Source: an uncultured Bacillota bacterium (GTDB lineage: Bacteria; Bacillota; Clostridia; Christensenellales; Borkfalkiaceae). Taken from it: 58,310 nucleotides of DNA. The position numbers and the translations under genes are program-made. A model generated the notes under the pieces. It worked only from the letters and a program-made list of their open reading frames with translations. It had not been told where the DNA came from and ran no database searches. Location of the stretch: the NCBI GenBank assembly GCA_949283775.1, contig CASDTU010000023.1, positions 1 through 58,310 on the forward strand, read 5' to 3'. Below are positions 19,759-28,887 of the stretch, in pieces (the first letter of the stretch is position 1; every line of letters begins with the position of its first letter).

Positions 19759-21936
19759 TCACCTCGCCTCTTGTATTGAAATTATATCATCTTTCCATAA
19801 AATTTGCAAGTCGCCCGTTTCATATAGGCTGATTTTATCTGCCTGTTTCGAAAAATAAATTTCAAAGCCGGGCTCGCACTTTTGTACGATTTCTTCGGAA
19901 TAAATCATCGACAGCAAGAGATCGCATTTCGGCAAAAATTCCCCTTCTGCCGTACCGCCGCTCCCCGACACCAAGACTTTTGCGCCGTCAATATTGCAAA
20001 ATAAAAAGTTTTCTCCAAGATAACAGGCCGCAAAGCTGCCTCTTTCAAAAAATCCGTTTAAGAATACGACATTCACGCTTTGAAACGAATTGACAAAGTC
20101 GAGATCCTTCGGCAAATACATCTCATTGACCTGCGCATATTCCAAAACGATCGGCAAAGCGCTGTTGACGGTCGCCGCGTCAGCCAAAACAAACAGTCCG
20201 GCAACCGTCGTAATATTTTCTTCCAAAAAGATCCTCTCCAAATGCGATTTTCTAGGACAACCTATCGCAATCATATACGTTTGCGCATCTTGCTGAAACA
20301 ACAGAAAATTGCTGTCGTAATAAGAAAAGACGCTCATGCGCAGAGTATCGCCAAAGAAAAAATTGCGGCTAAACATACTAAGAACAAGAGCGATGCTTAA
20401 AATTCCCGCTCCGCACAGTTTGGGAACACGCTTCAAATTGATCTTATCCGATAGAAAGAAAAACAGGCAATACCAAAGCGCCGCACAAGCGCCGAATGAA
20501 AAACCGCTGATGAGCAAAGATTTATAATCAAAGGTGATGATCGGCAGAACGGCAATTTTTAAAAGAGTGGAAGGCAAAAACAAAGAAAATTCGGCGATCG
20601 GCAATATTGCCGCAACCATTGTGCAAAGAAATAAGACGGTGTAAACAAAGCTGATCAGCGGAATAAACACGAAATTTAAAACCAATCCGATCGCTGAAAC
20701 ATATCCGAAGGCATCGAGCAGTAAAGGAAAAGTAAAGATCTGCGCCGAGAGGGATATGCCGATCGCAGCGGCGATCTTTTTTGGAAAATGCGGTATTTTT
20801 CTCAGCGCAGAAGTTAAAAAATTTCCCAAAACGACAATACCGCCCGCCGCAGCGATCGAAAGCTGAAAGCCGACGGAAAACAAATATACGGGATTGATCG
20901 CAAGCACAACGATCGCGGCCATGGAAACCGAATTCAATCGATCATACTGTACGCCGAATGCAGACGTTATCATATGCACGGAGCACATTGCCAAAGCCCG
21001 AACGGAGGACGGCGAAAAGCCGCATACTCCGACGTAAAACAGGATCGCCGCAAATTCAACGGGCACTTCAAAAGTCTTTTTTAACCGCAGCCGTTTTAAG
21101 ATCCAGTGGATGATCCCATAGAGCAGCCCGATATGTAATCCGGAAACGGCAAAGATATGCGCGACGCCGCCGTAACGAAAATTCTGAAGCAGACCGACGT
21201 CTATAAAATCGCTGTTACCGGTCAACATTGCGTACGAAAGCGCCGCTTCCGATTGATCCATGTTTGTAAACAGCACGGAGCGGATCTTTTCACGGACCGA
21301 ATAAAATAAGCCGCCTCTTCCCACTCCGCTGAACGACAGAGCATCGGAAGATACCGAGGCGCGGTACCGCATGCCGTCCAATATATAGCTTGTGTTTAAC
21401 TTCCCGTAAGCATAACTGTCCAAGGTGGTAACATTTGCCGAAAAAAACAATTCCTGTCCGATTTTAATGTCCTTATCTCCGTTCATGTATAAAAGAAGAT
21501 TTTTATTCGTCGTCAAACGACCGCTCGGCGTTTCGAATACAACGTCTTTCAGCACTATCGATTTTCCGTAATCCGTTTCAGAAATATCCATAACGATGCC
21601 GCTGCAATCGTTCATTCCCGAAACGGACGGAGAATTTTCAAACGACGAGATCTGCATGGAAAACGATACAATACCGACGGTAAAAAAGCAAAACAGCGCA
21701 AACGCAAACAGCAACTTTCCGAACGATGCGCAGTGGCGTATTTTCTTTGCGATCCAAAAAATACAGACGGCGGCAAAAAGCAGGTTATACCATAGTGCGG
21801 CGAGTCCGCAGGCAAAAGATAAAAATATCCCTAAGCCGAAACTCAGGGATATGAAAAATAAGGGCCTGAAATTTATCACTCTGTAACCCTTAAAAAATAT
21901 ATTTTCATCTGCTCTTTTTATCTTTTGTATTTCCAT
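19759..21936 (-). CDS. comEC: ComEC/Rec2 competence DNA channel
   Basis: Polytopic membrane protein that passes transforming single-stranded DNA into the cytoplasm. The 725 residues include an N-terminal membrane pair, a DUF4131/OB-like extracellular part (about 100-220) and the Competence domain with about eight helices (FAVSGLHIGLLYGIIHW is the family signature). At the C-terminus a metallo-beta-lactamase-like region (about 530-725) is degenerate: the usual HxHxDH is absent, and positions expected to hold it read DSNFLLFQQ and IGCPRKSH. So the nuclease may be inactive. It sits between the SLBB protein and holA. Competence cannot be concluded from this gene alone. Confidence 0.9.
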   Translation of the reverse strand: MEIQKIKRADENIFFKGYRVINFRPLFFISLSFGLGIFLSFACGLAALWYNLLFAAVCIFWIAKKIRHCASFGKLLFAFALFCFFTVGIVSFSMQISSFENSPSVSGMNDCSGIVMDISETDYGKSIVLKDVVFETPSGRLTTNKNLLLYMNGDKDIKIGQELFFSANVTTLDSYAYGKLNTSYILDGMRYRASVSSDALSFSGVGRGGLFYSVREKIRSVLFTNMDQSEAALSYAMLTGNSDFIDVGLLQNFRYGGVAHIFAVSGLHIGLLYGIIHWILKRLRLKKTFEVPVEFAAILFYVGVCGFSPSSVRALAMCSVHMITSAFGVQYDRLNSVSMAAIVVLAINPVYLFSVGFQLSIAAAGGIVVLGNFLTSALRKIPHFPKKIAAAIGISLSAQIFTFPLLLDAFGYVSAIGLVLNFVFIPLISFVYTVLFLCTMVAAILPIAEFSLFLPSTLLKIAVLPIITFDYKSLLISGFSFGACAALWYCLFFFLSDKINLKRVPKLCGAGILSIALVLSMFSRNFFFGDTLRMSVFSYYDSNFLLFQQDAQTYMIAIGCPRKSHLERIFLEENITTVAGLFVLADAATVNSALPIVLEYAQVNEMYLPKDLDFVNSFQSVNVVFLNGFFERGSFAACYLGENFLFCNIDGAKVLVSGSGGTAEGEFLPKCDLLLSMIYSEEIVQKCEPGFEIYFSKQADKISLYETGDLQILWKDDIISIQEAR

Positions 21937-21945
21937 TCTTATCCA

Positions 21946-22287
21946 CTATACAACAAGAATAATATAAAATTCGTTTCCGACAAGAAACGCGTCCGCGAAG
22001 GAAATCGTATCTTGCAAAACAAAATTTCCCGTATCTTCAACTGCGGCAAGCGTAAAAATTTCACCGTAAGTAGCACACCTGTCTACATAAAATGTTCCGG
22101 GATTTTGCGCACCTTCTCCCATGACCATTACTTTGATTTTAGCCTCGAATTCCATTTCGATATCGACATTATTCTGCATCGTTTTGTCCTTTTTCGGAGG
22201 ACAAAACGATGAACAGAAAACAATTAAAATTATTAAAATCAATATCAAGAAAACAGGAACGGCTGCTTTTGTAAAATCTTTCATCAT
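21946..22287 (-). CDS. Membrane-anchored SLBB-domain protein (ComEA-like, without HhH)
   Basis: A 113-residue protein with an N-terminal membrane helix (about 8-27, rich in Ile/Leu) and one external domain. The line MGEGAQNPGTFYVDRCAT resembles the SLBB/ComEA pattern (V-x-G-x-V-x-x-P-G-x-Y-x-x-x-x-x-T), followed by a strand-rich end (FLVGNEFYIILV). ComEA, the DNA receptor of competence, has such a domain plus a helix-hairpin-helix; the latter is absent. It stands directly before comEC, where comEA normally sits, so a reduced DNA-receptor or structural role is inferred. Its ATG touches the stop of the DUF4011 helicase (no spacer), so it is translated from the same transcript. Alternatives: any small SLBB lipoprotein-like protein. 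Confidence 0.6.
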   Translation of the reverse strand: MMKDFTKAAVPVFLILILIILIVFCSSFCPPKKDKTMQNNVDIEMEFEAKIKVMVMGEGAQNPGTFYVDRCATYGEIFTLAAVEDTGNFVLQDTISFADAFLVGNEFYIILVV

Positions 22288-25200
22288 TTAGCACAGACTG
22301 ATGCGATCGCTCATCGAACGGATAAACAGTGAATGCGAAACTCCCAAATTCACGCATTCATTGATAAATTCGGATAATTTATCGCTCGGGCGCGCAATGC
22401 CGAGTTCCGCGCAGACAAGCGAAACAAGTTCATCGGAGTATAAACTGACCTTGTTTTCAAGAAGCCCTTTCACCAGTGCAACGATTTCATAAGGCGTAAA
22501 ATCATCTTCCGATTTTCGGATCGGGTCTCCCTTTTCTACGCGGTAAAAATCATACTCCAAGCATTTGTCCGTTTTGCGCATATATTTCTTGCCGCACAGC
22601 GTTTCGCTCTTTAAGTCGCAAAGATTGATCAGATTCATCATCCGCTCTTCTACTTTTCCGCCGAATTTTTGTATACCCAAAGACGATAAACACCTGCGCA
22701 TTAAAAACCGAATGTTGATCGGCTCTTCCGCAGAGGCGATCGCCTTTAAGCGCGCAAGGATTTCTCCGTCGTTTTCGCCGCCCGTCACATAGGAAGACTG
22801 CTGCGTTTTCGGTTCAAGGTTGGCACAGCGGTATGCTTTTTTATACTTAGACAAATAATCGCGATTTCCTTTCTCGATGCCGATCAAACGATCTAAAATA
22901 TCCTTGATCTTTTTAATTTCGCGCTTGGGATTATTGATGAAATTTATCGTGAATAAGCGCACAACGTTCCAATTGTTAAATTTCAGCGTCTGGATCTGCA
23001 AGATGTTCCGATCTTTTGCGCTCGAATTATAGGCCGTTACGCCGTCGCACATGATCGCCAAAATAAAGCGCTTTTTATTTTTCGGATCGACTACCGCGCA
23101 ATCGATTTTAAAGTCGGAAATCCCGACGTCGTAGCGGCACTCATATCCGTAAGTTTTGAGCTCTTTTGCAATATATTTGCCGATGCCGCTCTTTGCCGGT
23201 TTGAGCTCCTCCGAATTGATGGCGAGCGTCGTCTTTCCCTTTTCCGCAAATTCCAAAAACGCCTTTAATCCCGCAACGCCCTTGCTGTTCGTTTTGTTGA
23301 GGTTGATCATCGCCGAGGTCATCGAAGAAAATACGATCATCTCTTCCCTTGCCCGAGATACGGCGACGTTCAAACGCCGCCAGCCGCCGAACTGATTCAA
23401 AGGCCCGAAATTCAACGAAACGCGCCCTGCCCGATCGGGCCCGTAACACACGGAAAATAAAATGACGTCGCGCTCGTCGCCTTGCACGTTTTCCAAGTTT
23501 TTCACAAAGAGAGGTTCTTCGCGCTCATACGCGACGTCTTCCAGCTTATTTCTGGTCAAAGCGTCCGTCAGCCTTCTTTCAATGTAATCCTGCTGCGCCG
23601 TACTGAACGTTACGATACCGATGCTGGAACGAGATAGTTTCGGATCCTGCAAGCGCCGCACAACTTCCGCAACCAACGCTTCCGCCTCGGCTTTGTTCCT
23701 TTTTGTGATGCCGCGGTCATAAATACCGTCTTCCACCAAACACAGCCGAACTTTGCTTTCCAACGCATCGGGCGAAGGGAAAGTACAGAGTTTGTTTCCG
23801 TAATACATGATGTTGGAAAACGCGATCAAACTTTCATGTTTGCTGCGGTAATGCCAATTCAAATGTTTTTCCGGAATACTCAGCGCTAAACAGTCGTCCA
23901 AGATGCTTTCCAAATCTTCCGCCTCCAAGTTTTCTTCATCGACATAGCCGGAGCTGAAAAACGAGGTGGGCGGCAGCTGTTTCGGATCTCCGACAATCAC
24001 CGCGCTTTTTGCCCTTGCCAACGCGCCGACCGCTTCGCTGGTCGGCAGCTGCGACGCTTCGTCAAATACGACGATATCGAACAGATCCGGCTCCGCCTTT
24101 AAATATTGCGCGACCGTGATCGGACTCATCAGCAGGCACGGGGCAAGTTTGGCGATCAGATTGGGAATTTCTTCAAAAAATTCCTTTAATGTCATTCCGC
24201 GCAGATTACTCTTTACGATGCGCTGAAAGGCTAAAACTTCCAGACTGAGCGCGCCTTCCGTCGAGGTCGTAGGAAGTTCGGATATCAGCTTGTTTCGTAT
24301 GTGCTCTTTGGAAAGTTTGGAAAATTGTTCATCCAAATTCCGGAACAGCTCGATCTTTTCTTCCAGCACTGAGGCTGAAAATTTTGAAAGGATGGGATCT
24401 GCGCCGATATTTGTTTCAATGAAATTCCGATAAACGTTCTTTCGGAAGCTGTCTAAAATATTTTCCGACGATACGGCGCCGGATTCCAAGGAATCGGTAA
24501 CAAACGAGAGCCCTTCCTCGTTCAGCTTCGCGGAGATCTTTTTAAACATACACCAAGCGGCGAGCAGATCGATATTGTCGATGAGAGCACCCGCTTTTAC
24601 GTTGAAATAATCTAAAATGTCCTCATCATAATATTTCTCGGGCGAAGCGGAAACCGTTTCGGTAAAGTTTTCCAAAGCGCTCTCAAAACAAATGATCGCC
24701 TGACGCAGCCCGTCCAAAACGGGATAGTCATATCCGCCCTGCATGGATTGTACGCATACACTGTTGAAACTATCGGCGTTGTAATCCATAAATACGCCTT
24801 CCGCCAGAGCGTGCATCTGTTTTAAATCTTCCATAAACTCTTCTCTTCGGCGGAAGTTGATCCTGCCTCCGCGATCGCAGAAGTTTTGTGAAAGTTTCGT
24901 ATTAGACCTGACGAGTTGGAGATCTTCGTAAATTTGCGCCAATATACCGATATATTTCACTTCATCCTGCGGCGACAGCGCGTTGATGGAAGATTTTCTG
25001 AGCCGCTTTGCCAGCGCAGACAAAATCTTGGAACTCCTGTAATTTTCGCCCCAATTATCCAATTCCTGCTCGATGACTGCCGGATCGACATCGATTTCGA
25101 CCAATGCTTTAAAGACTTTAAAATAATTCCCCAGCAGCCGATCTAGCCTTCTGTTGGCATTGAAAAACACATAAAATTCGTTTTCGTCGCACTGAAAATA

Positions 25201-27963
25201 TTTTTCGAGATCGCCGTTGCGCAGTTTGTCGATCAGCTGGATCAAAGTTTTAAGTTTCTTTTGCGTAAAAGAACTGATCCTCTGTCTGTAAAAATCAAGG
25301 AACAAACTTAAATAACTCTTTAAATGCTTGATTTCTGCCAGCAAAACCTCCGCCACATAATAGACACGGTTTCGGATGTTTGCATCGTATTCCGTTATGT
25401 TGACATTTTCAAAAGGCGAACGATAAACTCCTCCGCACTGTTTTGCGGCGGCGGATACGTCGATCAACAACTGTTCGTAATTTTCAAGTTTTTCCTTCGT
25501 CAAGCTGTCGTAGAAGGTACTTTCTATATCCAGAACGTCCGGCGCATTTTTGTTCTTTAAATAAATCAAAATGCCTTCATATACGGAAACACCGAGTCTG
25601 CGTTTGCGATGCAGTGCTTCGATCGGATCGTTCAACGTTTTTCGAAGCTCCGCTATTTGATCGCTTTTTGCCTGAAATTCCGAATCGGATTGCAGCTCGG
25701 ACAGCGCCAAGGTACTTTCCAATGATTTTAAAAGCTGCGTTTTGTCCAGTTTACTCGAATGCAGTTCGAGACAAAAATCTCCTAACCCAATCGAATTCAA
25801 TCGCTTTTTTACTACTGACAGCGCCGCTTGCTTTTCTGCAACAAACAGTATGCGCTTACCCGCATTCAGACAGTTTGCTATCATATTTGTGATCGTCTGG
25901 CTCTTGCCCGTTCCGGGCGGGCCGTGCAAAACAAACGTCGCGCCGCTTACAGCTTCCGCAATTGCCGAAAACTGCGAACTGTCCGCCATCAACGGGCTCA
26001 ATATTTCCGAAGGCGCAAATTCGTCCTCGGACTTGTCCTCAAATACGTTATTCTGTATATCCAACCTGTTATCTAACAGAGAACGGACCAATGGATTCTT
26101 ACGGAATTTATCGATATTTTTCCGCACATCGTTCCACATCGCAAAGCGCGCAAAGGAAAAATTCGTAAGGTAAACGTCTTCCAGAACATCCCAGCGTTTC
26201 ATGTTTAAAATTTCCATTTTGACCATCGCCATGATCTCGGAAATGCGGATCCCGGAAGATATTGTATCCAAACCGCGGATATCGATTTTAAATTCACGGA
26301 GTAAAAATTCTAATAAGGTTGTGTTAAATTGTAAGGAGTCTTCGCTGAAAGCGACGGAATATCCCTTTCCGCCCTTGCTTCGCGTTATTTTGACGGGACA
26401 AAGAACCAGCGGCGCATATTTTGCTTCATTGCTGCTGGTTTCAAACCACTTTAAAAATCCAAAAGCCAAAAACAGAACATTTGCTCCGGCCTCTTCCTCT
26501 GCTATTTTTCCTTTCTTGATCAGATAGCGCAGAATATCGTCAATCTCTTCTCGTTCTGAAAAGGTACGAAGGCGTTTGTTCTTTAACTCCACTTCCAAAA
26601 GTTCGTGCAGTACGGAAAGATTGGATGACGCATTAAAATAAACCGTCTGCGGCAAGATACCCCGCAAATCGCTCGTCTTTTCTAACACTGCAAAATCCCC
26701 GCCGGCCGCTAGGCTTTCATACGTATCGTTAATATTGGCCGACAGGATATGGAGTGCATTTTTTTCCGGATGAAAATTCAGCAGACTGTTCTTTAAAGAC
26801 AGATCCAGCAAACGGCGCTCCCACTGTTTGTTTTTTGTCGCCTTGCCGTCCAAACTAAGCTTTCGTGTGCCGACGATCGATTCCGGCGCGGCATTTAAGT
26901 CCGTATCTTCTTCCCCCAACAGCTCGTAGCCCTTGATTCCCTTCACTTTCAGAGGCAGCGAATAAATGCGGGCAAGACGGCAGCGCTTGATATCAAGAAC
27001 CGTGTCGTACCAGCCGCTGTCGATTTTCTGCATAAAATGCTTTTCCGCCAGCGTATAATTGACGTTCCGGCCGGCAAAAACGTCCTGAATATCGAACATA
27101 CTGACGTTGTTGATACCGTCCGAAACATACTTTTGCAATAAGGAAGCGTCGTCGCTCGCCGTGTCTTCAAAGCAATTCTCATAGAGCCATGCGCCGCATG
27201 CAATGTCTTTTTCGCCGAAGGCAATGACGGGATATAAACCTGCGCATTCCAGGCAAGACGCTAAAAACAAAGCAAGTTCAAAGGATGTCCCCACTTTATT
27301 CTTTAAAATTTTCGTTATATCCCCGACGGGCATCGGTTCATTGACATTAAATTCAGCAGCCGATTTTTCGATTGATTGTTTTTTTACGGCTGCATAAATT
27401 GCCGCACAGATCTGGCGGATCTTATTCTTATCACCTTCCTGATATCCTCTCCATTCACAGGAAATTTCCCAACGTTTCAACTGCTCCTGCGCGTCGGATA
27501 AAACGCGAAGACAGTCCGCAATTTTAGGCCGCACAAAACAGGAAAGCATCTCCGCATTTCCGCTGCGGCCGCTCCAATAATCAAAAGGAAGAACGGTGAT
27601 CCCAACGTTTTCCTGGGCCAAAACATCTTTGCCGTGCAAAACCTGAACCAAAAGCGTCAGCGTTTGTATTTCGGAAAGTTCAGTCAAATACAGCGGAGAA
27701 ACTATATTTTCCGCAACGACTTCGATTGTGCTTTCAAAAGGAATTTCATCTAGGTGCTTGCAAAACGGCAGCAAAAAACCGTCCCTGCATTCGATTTGAA
27801 TATCCACAGATTCGATCGATTCCGAACCGGAGTTGGATACCTGCAACGACGTAAATAAAGGCACTTTATTCAAATAATCGGCATACCCGTAAAACGGCTG
27901 TGTTTTTACCGACAAGGAAATACATTCTTTTAAAAGGGTTTTTACAGATTTTTTTCCGGCCAT
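22288..27963 (-). CDS. Giant DUF4011 - SF1 helicase - Vsr/MTES_1575-like nuclease - DUF3320 protein
   Basis: A protein of 1891 residues from the ATG at 27963, chosen because AGGAGGGGAGAAT stands just before it; an upstream ATG at 28038 has no such site. Order: an N-terminal beta-rich region and a transglutaminase-like part (about 170-330), DUF4011 with WERRLLDLSLKNSLLNFHP (about 390-430), the SF1 helicase (Walker A GPPGTGKSQT near 680, Walker B VVFDEASQLPTSEA, and motifs NVQGDERDVILFS and LNVAVSRAREEM), an endonuclease-like domain (about 1590-1690) and a DUF3320 tail. Architectures of this type include the antiphage protein Hhe, and also occur as lone chromosomal genes. In the nuclease, the usual I-E-C-D-G motif reads I-M-C-D-G (Met near 1638), and the following YHSS reads YNSS. 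It has its own promoter. Confidence 0.85.
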   Translation of the reverse strand: MAGKKSVKTLLKECISLSVKTQPFYGYADYLNKVPLFTSLQVSNSGSESIESVDIQIECRDGFLLPFCKHLDEIPFESTIEVVAENIVSPLYLTELSEIQTLTLLVQVLHGKDVLAQENVGITVLPFDYWSGRSGNAEMLSCFVRPKIADCLRVLSDAQEQLKRWEISCEWRGYQEGDKNKIRQICAAIYAAVKKQSIEKSAAEFNVNEPMPVGDITKILKNKVGTSFELALFLASCLECAGLYPVIAFGEKDIACGAWLYENCFEDTASDDASLLQKYVSDGINNVSMFDIQDVFAGRNVNYTLAEKHFMQKIDSGWYDTVLDIKRCRLARIYSLPLKVKGIKGYELLGEEDTDLNAAPESIVGTRKLSLDGKATKNKQWERRLLDLSLKNSLLNFHPEKNALHILSANINDTYESLAAGGDFAVLEKTSDLRGILPQTVYFNASSNLSVLHELLEVELKNKRLRTFSEREEIDDILRYLIKKGKIAEEEAGANVLFLAFGFLKWFETSSNEAKYAPLVLCPVKITRSKGGKGYSVAFSEDSLQFNTTLLEFLLREFKIDIRGLDTISSGIRISEIMAMVKMEILNMKRWDVLEDVYLTNFSFARFAMWNDVRKNIDKFRKNPLVRSLLDNRLDIQNNVFEDKSEDEFAPSEILSPLMADSSQFSAIAEAVSGATFVLHGPPGTGKSQTITNMIANCLNAGKRILFVAEKQAALSVVKKRLNSIGLGDFCLELHSSKLDKTQLLKSLESTLALSELQSDSEFQAKSDQIAELRKTLNDPIEALHRKRRLGVSVYEGILIYLKNKNAPDVLDIESTFYDSLTKEKLENYEQLLIDVSAAAKQCGGVYRSPFENVNITEYDANIRNRVYYVAEVLLAEIKHLKSYLSLFLDFYRQRISSFTQKKLKTLIQLIDKLRNGDLEKYFQCDENEFYVFFNANRRLDRLLGNYFKVFKALVEIDVDPAVIEQELDNWGENYRSSKILSALAKRLRKSSINALSPQDEVKYIGILAQIYEDLQLVRSNTKLSQNFCDRGGRINFRRREEFMEDLKQMHALAEGVFMDYNADSFNSVCVQSMQGGYDYPVLDGLRQAIICFESALENFTETVSASPEKYYDEDILDYFNVKAGALIDNIDLLAAWCMFKKISAKLNEEGLSFVTDSLESGAVSSENILDSFRKNVYRNFIETNIGADPILSKFSASVLEEKIELFRNLDEQFSKLSKEHIRNKLISELPTTSTEGALSLEVLAFQRIVKSNLRGMTLKEFFEEIPNLIAKLAPCLLMSPITVAQYLKAEPDLFDIVVFDEASQLPTSEAVGALARAKSAVIVGDPKQLPPTSFFSSGYVDEENLEAEDLESILDDCLALSIPEKHLNWHYRSKHESLIAFSNIMYYGNKLCTFPSPDALESKVRLCLVEDGIYDRGITKRNKAEAEALVAEVVRRLQDPKLSRSSIGIVTFSTAQQDYIERRLTDALTRNKLEDVAYEREEPLFVKNLENVQGDERDVILFSVCYGPDRAGRVSLNFGPLNQFGGWRRLNVAVSRAREEMIVFSSMTSAMINLNKTNSKGVAGLKAFLEFAEKGKTTLAINSEELKPAKSGIGKYIAKELKTYGYECRYDVGISDFKIDCAVVDPKNKKRFILAIMCDGVTAYNSSAKDRNILQIQTLKFNNWNVVRLFTINFINNPKREIKKIKDILDRLIGIEKGNRDYLSKYKKAYRCANLEPKTQQSSYVTGGENDGEILARLKAIASAEEPINIRFLMRRCLSSLGIQKFGGKVEERMMNLINLCDLKSETLCGKKYMRKTDKCLEYDFYRVEKGDPIRKSEDDFTPYEIVALVKGLLENKVSLYSDELVSLVCAELGIARPSDKLSEFINECVNLGVSHSLFIRSMSDRISLC

Positions 27964-28055
27964 ATTCTCCCCTCCTGCACGCTTCTTCATTCCGAGAAAT
28001 ATCCATCCGTAGTTTTTTATCCACGGGCAACGCAGCATAAAATCTTCTTTTCAAT

Positions 28056-28084
28056 ATTATACACAAAAACGTCCGTTTTCGCAA
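28056..28084 (-). promoter_or_regulatory. Promoter of the DUF4011 helicase - SLBB - comEC - holA run
   Basis: The minus strand has TTGCGA (28079-28084), a 17-bp spacer and TATAAT (28056-28061). The leader to the helicase ATG is about 85 nt. It probably drives the helicase, the SLBB protein, comEC and holA, since those genes abut. Confidence 0.65.
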
Positions 28085-28162
28085 GTAATCGAAAGATTTA
28101 AACCGTGAAATTCTAAGTGTTATTCTTTACGCCGTCTTATTTTATATCCGTTCTGATTATTT

Positions 28163-28885
28163 CTAAACCATATCTCCTTGAATCGGCGCAGGACTTTGTC
28201 CGTTATGATTTTTTTCTATCATTTTCAAAACGTCCCGATAGGAACAAGCTATAAAATCCGGACGGATATTGTCGGCATTTTTTAAAGCGGGATTATACCA
28301 GATCGATACGATTTCCGCGTTTTTTGCGCCTAAAATGTCAGACGTAAGCGAATCGCCGATCACGACGCAGTGTTTTTTGTCGACACAAATTTGCCGTAGG
28401 ACCGCATCGAAAAATTTTTTGTCCGGTTTCGCAAACCCTACCTCGTCGGAAATATAAACACCGTCAAAAAAGGAATCCAGCTTTAAACTATGCAATCTGC
28501 CGTATTGCGCCGCAGCAGTGCCGTTTGTAATTAAATGGATCCTTCCGCATTTTTTTAAATGCTTTAAAAAAATATCGGCGCCTGGCAATAAATAACCTGT
28601 CTCACAAAGCTTTCCAAAATATAGTTTATTCGCTTCTTTTGGATCAATTTCCCAATTTTTATAAGAAAAAAATCTGGAAAAACGTTCCGTCATGAGGTTA
28701 GTCTTCGCAATCTGTCCTTTCTCATATTCCCGCCACAATGCATCGTTGATCGACTTAAAGACATAAAAATCATCTCTGTCTGCCTCAAAGCGAAACGTCT
28801 TCATCGCATATTGAAAACTTTCAAAGGATGAACGCACAAAATCAAAGATCGTTTCATCTGCATCCAATAAAAAATCCGTCCACAT
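28163..28885 (-). CDS. HAD-superfamily hydrolase, YjjG-like nucleotidase
   Basis: A 240-residue HAD phosphatase. The nucleophile motif reads LLDADETIFDF near residues 6-16 (Asp-x-Asp-x-Thr), motif II is ITNGTAAAQ, motif III the Lys in GFAKPDKKFFD, and motif IV the acidic GDSLTSDILGA. The helical C1 cap, the DxDETI start and the TNG-T-x-x-Q-x-x-R/K-L segment are typical of the YjjG/YfnB group, which dephosphorylates pyrimidine nucleotides and cleans damaged ones; the substrate is inferred. It starts 2 bp after the HelD-like gene ends, so the pair is one operon. Confidence 0.82.
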   Translation of the reverse strand: MWTDFLLDADETIFDFVRSSFESFQYAMKTFRFEADRDDFYVFKSINDALWREYEKGQIAKTNLMTERFSRFFSYKNWEIDPKEANKLYFGKLCETGYLLPGADIFLKHLKKCGRIHLITNGTAAAQYGRLHSLKLDSFFDGVYISDEVGFAKPDKKFFDAVLRQICVDKKHCVVIGDSLTSDILGAKNAEIVSIWYNPALKNADNIRPDFIACSYRDVLKMIEKNHNGQSPAPIQGDMV

Positions 28886-28887
28886 TT

